A stretch of DNA of 32,536 nucleotides from a virus. The first letter of the stretch is position 1. Each line of letters starts with the position of its first letter. Positions 28,815 through 32,536 of the stretch are shown one piece after another. The translations under genes were made by a program, and so were the position numbers. The notes beneath the pieces are model-generated. The model had not been told where the DNA came from, made no database searches, and saw only the letters and a program-made list of their open reading frames with translations. The stretch covers positions 1 through 32,536 of the IMG/VR virus record IMGVR_UViG_3300043444_000270. One strand, written 5' to 3'.

Positions 28815-29171
28815 ATGAGCAATAAAGTTCAAAAAGCACAGATGGCTTTAGCTGATGCACTTGCAAAGTTAGAATCTGGCCCACAATGCGCTGACCCTCA
28901 GTATTCTGAGATGTTCTTTGTCGAGCCTATTTTTGAAGATGACAAACTAAGTCAGGCTCAAATACAGCGGAAACTTAGGCAAGATGAGATTGATGCCAAA
29001 CTCATTTGCGACTTCTGCCCTGTAAAGACCTTATGCGCTGAGTATGCGATTCTGGCACATGAGCCTTATGGAATTTGGGGTGCAACAACACCGGCAGAGC
29101 GCAAACTTATTTCTTCTTTTTCAAAATCCAATAAGCCTGGACTGTCAAAAGCCACACAATTGTTCGATTGA
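28815..29171 (+). CDS. whiB: WhiB-family iron-sulfur regulator
   Basis: 118 residues and the only plus-strand gene. Cysteines C25, C65, C68 and C74 give the C-xn-C-x2-C-x5-C pattern that binds a 4Fe-4S cluster, and YGIWGATTPAER (85-96) carries the G-[IV]-W-G turn. RBS AAAGG lies upstream. WhiB proteins are actinobacterial and bind sigma factor domain 4; phage copies such as TM4 WhiBTM4 down-regulate host genes (known). The 40-residue spacing between C25 and C65 is long. It converges on the lysis operon, with 7 bases between stops. Confidence 0.9.
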   Translation: MSNKVQKAQMALADALAKLESGPQCADPQYSEMFFVEPIFEDDKLSQAQIQRKLRQDEIDAKLICDFCPVKTLCAEYAILAHEPYGIWGATTPAERKLISSFSKSNKPGLSKATQLFD

Positions 29172-29178
29172 GCAAGGA

Positions 29179-29523
29179 TTACTCCTTCTCGATGCCATCC
29201 AAATCTGATAGGTCACCGAAGTCATCCCAGTTGATTTCTTCATCCTGAGCGGTTTTTACAGCAGCGGCAACATCTTCATTATCTGAAGCGGTCTTAGCCA
29301 CAGCGGCGCGGAATCCCTTTTCAACATCATCATGGGTAATGGTTGCTGCCCAAGCGAGCTGGACACCAAAGAAAACCACAATCGAAGCGGCAACTGTTAG
29401 AACACCATTTACTCCACCCCAGAACCAGCCGACTGTTGGAGCGCCAACTGCCATGCCAGGAATAAAGGCAAAAAGAATAACACCAATAAAGCGAACAATA
29501 ATGTCTTTGAATAATTTAAGCAT
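29179..29523 (-). CDS. Putative holin / membrane protein
   Basis: 114 residues from ATG 29523; longer starts inside the endolysin gene are rejected. Two hydrophobic stretches, IIVRFIGVILFAFIPGMAVG (8-27) and VLTVAASIVVFFGVQLAWAA (about 41-60), precede a charged tail ending in acidic residues (DDFGDLSDLDGIEKE). Position directly after the endolysin and two-helix layout fit a holin. It is the last gene before the convergent whiB. Confidence 0.55.
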   Translation of the reverse strand: MLKLFKDIIVRFIGVILFAFIPGMAVGAPTVGWFWGGVNGVLTVAASIVVFFGVQLAWAATITHDDVEKGFRAAVAKTASDNEDVAAAVKTAQDEEINWDDFGDLSDLDGIEKE

Positions 29524-29971
29524 TTTTTGCATTCCAAGCCTCGATGTGTTTAGCGATGTAAGCGTGTAGGTCATAAACCTTGCCAGCCGAGTAGGAGTCT
29601 TTGGTTGGCCCTAGTGTTGCGTGTAGGTGGTCACCGGCTGAGTATGATCCGGTGTTGCCAACAAATCCGATGCGCTGACCCATCTTGATTTCATCGCCAA
29701 CTTTCCAAGTCGGCTTTGACTTTAGGTGGCAGTATCCGATGAAAAGTTTGCCATTGGCATTTGATTGCACTAGCACCCAGCCAAGACCTTTTGATTCGGT
29801 AATGAGTTCAATCTTGCCCGAGGTCACAGCAGGGATTGACTTGCCCTTGACTCCCTTGCCCCAGTCAGTTCCTCTGTGAGGGCCTAGACCGGCTTTCTTG
29901 CGAGCCTCTGTGTGAACACCAAAAGGGTCAGTTCTACAAGAGTCAGGGAAAGGTTGCATCCAGTTAGCCAT
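29516..29971 (-). CDS. Endolysin, M23-type peptidase
   Basis: 151 residues. LGxHRGTDWGKG holds H32-x3-D36; YCHLKSK supplies H82 and GDHLHATLG supplies H115 and H117, the complete zinc-site and catalytic set of LytM/M23 endopeptidases. No signal peptide, so a holin is needed for release. No separate cell-wall-binding domain, and the length equals one M23 domain. It probably cuts peptidoglycan cross-bridges. Overlaps the last gene by 8 bases. Confidence 0.88.
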   Translation of the reverse strand: MANWMQPFPDSCRTDPFGVHTEARKKAGLGPHRGTDWGKGVKGKSIPAVTSGKIELITESKGLGWVLVQSNANGKLFIGYCHLKSKPTWKVGDEIKMGQRIGFVGNTGSYSAGDHLHATLGPTKDSYSAGKVYDLHAYIAKHIEAWNAKNA

Positions 29972-29994
29972 AGGTCTATTTTACCTTGACCCTG

Positions 29995-30159
29995 TTAGTC
30001 GCGATTTCTTAGTGGGTAACTGATAATCCAAACAGCGGTTGAGGCGAGAATAGCCCAGCCAACTACTGTCTTTGCGCTACCCTCTAATACCAACCAGGCA
30101 ATGAACATACCCAGCAAGGTAAAGAGTTGCCCCAAGATGTCATTTAGAAACTGTTTCAT
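29995..30159 (-). CDS. Small two-pass membrane protein, holin candidate
   Basis: 54 residues, read from a gap. AGGAGA lies 5 bases before the ATG, which overlaps the upstream stop as ATGA. Two hydrophobic segments: FTLLGMFIAWLVLEG (13-27) and VVGWAILASTAVWIISY (32-48), with a short basic tail (PLRNRD). Just before the endolysin gene, it fits a small class II holin. Confidence 0.65.
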   Translation of the reverse strand: MKQFLNDILGQLFTLLGMFIAWLVLEGSAKTVVGWAILASTAVWIISYPLRNRD

Positions 30160-31343
30160 TTCATTCTCCTATAACTGGCAGCCGAAGAAGTTGCTGCCAT
30201 AGATGTTGTTGCGATGTTGCTAACCAAAACTGAGGCCACAATAGTTTCCTGAGCTTGCTCTCTAACTTCAGGTGTCAAGTCAGCTCCAACATTCCCAATA
30301 GCATTGAAGGCTTCGAGAACAGCAACAGCAGCATCTCCAATTAGAGGGATTGCTGCCAGTTCTTGAGGAACAACAGGGTCATCTGCTTTTGCTTCCTCGG
30401 CTAGAACTGCCATTTGTTCTTCTTGACTTACTGGCAAGATAACTGGTGGTTCTGGCTCGGCTGGTGGCTCTGGTGCTGGCTCAGGCGCTACAGGCGGCTC
30501 TGGAGCGGGTTCGGGCGCTAGAGCAGGTGCAGGTTCGGGTGCTGGTTCTGGCTCGGCTGGTGGCTCTGGTGCTGGCTCTGGGATAGGTTCTGGCTCGGGT
30601 GCTGGTGCAGGTGGTTCGGGTTGAGGCGCTGGCGGTGCAGGAATTGGCTCAGGGGTTGGCTGAGGTGTCGGGGTTGGTGCTGGAGTCGGCTCTGGGCTTG
30701 GCTCTGGAACTGCTGGCAAAACAACAGGCTCTTCAGTTTGGACTATTCCATACTCTTCAAGGGTAATAATTTGCCCATCGGTGGTTCGGACACCGGTGCG
30801 AGTTTGACCGTCATAAGTTGGCCCAGCAACCATGTAAGAGATAGCCACCGATCCGTCATAGTTGATGGCAGCGGTGATAATAATGTTGGTTGGCTGAAGC
30901 ACATTGTAATTGCCATAAGGTCGGGCTGAAATGTCTACCGAGAATCCACCTTGCGAGCTTTGAATAATCAGGTGTTCATCTGTGCGGTAAGACGGCAAAA
31001 TTAGCCAGTCCATAGAGTAAAGGCTTATAGAGGCGGTGCGAGGGTAATCCCAGTAAGTGCCATCAGGTGCGCCAAAAGTAATAACTGAGTTGGTTGTGGC
31101 ATAAACCTTGTCGAAAGTTTGCCCATCAAAAGTAACCCCAACAGATAAAGGGATTTGGTAGCCAACATCATCGCCACCGCAAGTTGTTATTGTTCTTACA
31201 ACTGGCTGGGTTGTGGCATCCGAAACCGCTTCAAGAGTGGTTGATTGTTGAGGGCTAACACAATCAGCCTGGGCTGGTGTAGCAAGGAAAAGAGAACTGA
31301 GGGCCAGCGTAGTAGCCGCTATGAATCTAGCGACCTTCCTCAT
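30156..31343 (-). CDS. Secreted proline-rich protein
   Basis: 395 residues. A clear signal peptide: basic start MRKVARF, hydrophobic TLALSSLFLA and a signal peptidase site after ATPAQA (26). C28 and a second Cys near 55 may bond. Residues 30-200 are a beta-rich domain; about 208-305 is a PEPAPEP-type Pro/Glu/Ala linker; the C-terminal 75 residues are helical (LIGDAAVAVLEAFNAIG) and end in a mildly hydrophobic segment with SYRRMK. It would be exported from the cell. Located between the tail genes and lysis genes. Role unknown: envelope disruption, surface exclusion or wall binding are possible. Confidence 0.75.
   Translation of the reverse strand: MRKVARFIAATTLALSSLFLATPAQADCVSPQQSTTLEAVSDATTQPVVRTITTCGGDDVGYQIPLSVGVTFDGQTFDKVYATTNSVITFGAPDGTYWDYPRTASISLYSMDWLILPSYRTDEHLIIQSSQGGFSVDISARPYGNYNVLQPTNIIITAAINYDGSVAISYMVAGPTYDGQTRTGVRTTDGQIITLEEYGIVQTEEPVVLPAVPEPSPEPTPAPTPTPQPTPEPIPAPPAPQPEPPAPAPEPEPIPEPAPEPPAEPEPAPEPAPALAPEPAPEPPVAPEPAPEPPAEPEPPVILPVSQEEQMAVLAEEAKADDPVVPQELAAIPLIGDAAVAVLEAFNAIGNVGADLTPEVREQAQETIVASVLVSNIATTSMAATSSAASYRRMK
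30435..30721 (-). repeat. Degenerate Pro/Glu/Ala repeat tract within the secreted protein gene
   Basis: The coding strand repeats GAGCCAGCACCAGAGCC-like units, giving many PEPAPEP, PPAEPEP and PTPAPTP steps. Units are degenerate and have no fixed period. Such tracts form stiff extended linkers, and may vary in length through slippage. Confidence 0.8.
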
Positions 31344-31565
31344 TTAGATACCTAGCAGTTTAGAAATCCAAGCACCGAGGAAACCAGCAATCCCCACAAT
31401 GCCGACAATCATCCAGCGGAATTGCTCTAAGACTCTAATGCGCTTCTCATGGTCAAGAACATTGCGCTCAGTCCAGGTGATGTGGTTAGGTAGGCGCTCA
31501 TTTAGGATGGTTACTTCTCTAATGAGTTCTTGCGCCCATACTGGCACTATTTCTTGATCTGACAC
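31344..31565 (-). CDS. XhlA-like membrane protein
   Basis: 73 residues, GTG start. N-terminal helix (VWAQELIREVTILNERLPNH), a coiled coil (DHEKRIRVLEQFRW), then a C-terminal membrane helix MIVGIVGIAGFLGAWISKLL. Coiled coil plus one C-terminal helix is the haemolysin XhlA layout, a lysis-accessory type. Located between the fibre-assembly gene and the secreted protein. Probably takes part in lysis as holin helper. Confidence 0.65.
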   Translation of the reverse strand: MSDQEIVPVWAQELIREVTILNERLPNHITWTERNVLDHEKRIRVLEQFRWMIVGIVGIAGFLGAWISKLLGI

Positions 31566-31608
31566 AATCGGTCTTTCTTGTCCGGTTGCGTAGGCCGTTT
31601 ATCTAATT

Positions 31609-31839
31609 TTACTTGAGGGCTGCAATCTCATCAGCGGTCAAACCGAGAGCAGCAAGTTTCGCCTCAGCAGATGCCTTAGCAGAAGCCTTAGCTGCTTCCT
31701 CAGCTTCTTGAGTTGCCTTCTGTTCCGCATACGCTAGAGCATCGGCTTCACGCTGTGCAATCTCCTCAGCAGTCAAAGGAACAACAGTCTGTTCGCCTGT
31801 TGAGCAATCAATAACAATCTTGGTAAGTGTTTCAGTCAT
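31609..31839 (-). CDS. Small fibre-associated protein (assembly-like)
   Basis: 76 residues. IVIDCSTGEQTVVPLTAEEI (8-27), followed by a helix AQREADALAYAEQK and an Ala/Lys/Glu-rich end with LAALGLTADEIAAL. A short strand then long helix, coded just after fibre genes, is typical of small phage proteins linked to fibre assembly (family recollection). Has its own RBS-like AAGGAAG. May be a chaperone or a virion adaptor. Confidence 0.65.
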   Translation of the reverse strand: MTETLTKIVIDCSTGEQTVVPLTAEEIAQREADALAYAEQKATQEAEEAAKASAKASAEAKLAALGLTADEIAALK

Positions 31840-31856
31840 TTTCTTTTTCTTCCTTG

Positions 31857-32378
31857 TTAGCTTACGGTTGCCCCGCCAGAACCCTTGGTAATTGTGTAGA
31901 GAGAAGCGGTGCTGTATTGAACAAAATCGCTGTCACTCAAAACTGTAACGCTAGTAATCGCACTAGTAGTTGCCCACTGACCTGCCGTGATTCTTTGAAT
32001 TGAGTTGGTCGCATTTCTTTCGGTCACGCCGTCAATGCTAAAGGTTTTGTTTGTTGAACCAGCATAGTTAGGCATGTAGAACGCAACATTTCCAAAAGTT
32101 GAAGCTGTCGCTGTTGAACCGGGTAGGGAAAATTCTATGCTTCCTGTGCCGCCAGTTGTTGAAGAAACTGATGAACCTGTACCAGCTAAGTGTCGGCTAG
32201 AAAATGTTGATGTGCTGCCATTCACTCGGAAGTATGAAGCGGTGTAATCGGCTGCACCGACTACTCGCCCAGATAGGACTAGCAACAAGTCGGTTGCAGT
32301 TCCGGGAATACCTGTAAATTCAATACTTGCAGCCCCACCAGCCCCAACAGTTACGGTGCTTACCAAAGTCATTGTCAT
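31857..32378 (-). CDS. Tail fibre / receptor-binding-type protein, paralogue C
   Basis: 173 residues, starting directly after the stop of paralogue B. Shares the ASIEFTGIPGTATDLLLVLS strand, a DYTASYFRVNGS loop, SRHLAGTG, NKTFSIDGVTERNAT, then TSAITSVTVLSDS and an ASLYTITKG end with paralogues A and B, but the C-terminus is longer by GGATVS. Same small beta-sandwich fold expected. Third and last of the tandem set. Confidence 0.75.
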   Translation of the reverse strand: MTMTLVSTVTVGAGGAASIEFTGIPGTATDLLLVLSGRVVGAADYTASYFRVNGSTSTFSSRHLAGTGSSVSSTTGGTGSIEFSLPGSTATASTFGNVAFYMPNYAGSTNKTFSIDGVTERNATNSIQRITAGQWATTSAITSVTVLSDSDFVQYSTASLYTITKGSGGATVS

Positions 32379-32536
32379 TTAAGCCGCAATTCCATAAAGA
32401 GCAAAAGTAGAACCAACACTAAAAGTATTACTGTCACCAGTAGTAACAATAAGCGAAGTTATAGCCGAGGTTGACTTCCAACGCCCAGCAATAGCAACGA
32501 CCGCTTCAGCTGCGTCACCGTTGCGAATAAGAAAAG
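32379..32536 (-). CDS. Tail fibre-type protein, paralogue B (3' part plus overlap)
   Basis: The stop TAA is at 32381-32379. The frame reads right to left through STFALYGIAA and joins the 1-470 part; bases 32410-32536 duplicate 1-127. On the circular map the whole gene is 166 codons plus stop, from 470 through 1 to 32379. The cut in this window is artificial. Confidence 0.8.
   Translation of the reverse strand, partial: FLIRNGDAAEAVVAIAGRWKSTSAITSLIVTTGDSNTFSVGSTFALYGIAA
32410..32536. repeat. Terminal direct repeat, right copy (circular overlap)
   Basis: Exact copy of bases 1-127. It makes the last and first bases continuous and shows the molecule closes into a circle of 32,409 bp. It lies inside one reading frame, against a true non-coding terminal repeat. 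Confidence 0.95.

Noticed and set aside
29169-29186. Bidirectional terminator between whiB and the last lysis gene
   Set aside because: AAGGA-TTAC-TCCTT makes only a 5-bp hairpin without T-run in either direction.
30518-30929. Open frames in the proline-rich region on both strands
   Set aside because: Low-complexity repeats give open frames in several phases; only the signal-peptide frame forms a full gene.
1-32536. CRISPR array, insertion sequence or transposase
   Set aside because: No regularly spaced repeats, inverted terminal repeats or transposase motifs were seen.

Overview
The window is one complete, circular-mapping phage genome with a short overlap. Bases 1-127 recur exactly at 32410-32536, so the unit length is 32,409 bp. 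One tail-fibre-type gene runs across the junction (470 down to 1, continuing at 32409 down to 32379). HK97-type terminase, portal, prohead protease and capsid genes, a tape measure protein and a frameshifted tail chaperone make it a siphovirus-like tailed phage. A WhiB-family gene, NrdH-like redoxin, FmdB-like zinc ribbon, ERF annealing protein and a metallophosphoesterase paired with a small HTH protein are typical of actinobacteriophages. Moderate GC and the fibre and appendage types suggest, as inference only, a freshwater Actinomycetota host. No integrase, repressor, DNA polymerase, primase or helicase was seen, so a virulent phage that relies on host replication is the simplest reading.

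Almost everything is on the minus strand and tightly packed, with TAATG, ATGA or GTGA junctions and AAAGGG-type ribosome binding sites. The single plus-strand gene is the WhiB gene at 28815-29171. In transcription order from the divergent promoter near 28780: (1) 28751 to about 22429 holds recombination and DNA-modification genes (YqaJ exonuclease, ERF, a small zincin, HNH protein, C5-methyltransferase in two frames, SSB, RusA in two frames). (2) 22335 to 16470 holds many very small genes, an NrdH-like redoxin, HTH plus metallophosphoesterase, an adenine/N4-cytosine-type methyltransferase, an FmdB-like protein, a nuclease-like protein and HNH. (3) 16303 to 9421 holds packaging and head genes (TerS, TerL, portal, protease, capsid). 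(4) 9317 to 6889 is an inserted-looking glycosylation cassette (membrane peptide, GT4, GT2, cytidylyltransferase-like). (5) 6879 to 473 holds connectors, tail tube, chaperone, tape measure and tail tip. (6) 470 through the junction to 29179 holds fibre paralogues, a secreted proline-rich protein and lysis genes (XhlA-like, two holin candidates, M23 endolysin).

The stretch most worth a second look is 10594-10984, between the head-protease operon and the capsid gene. It holds a strong terminator, an RNA-like element of about 79 nt and a promoter just before the capsid gene. The element folds as the tRNA-like domain of tmRNA: a 7-bp acceptor with G3.U pair and A discriminator, the D-loop string GTTTCGAC and a T-arm, but no mRNA-like domain. 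Other points of interest are a textbook -1 frameshift site with hairpin in the tail chaperone, two early genes (RusA and C5-methyltransferase) interrupted by frameshifts, a family of at least five short paralogous proteins, overlapping divergent promoters at whiB, and several genes under 60 codons found only by reading the gaps. All functions are assigned by reading motifs; no database search was possible.
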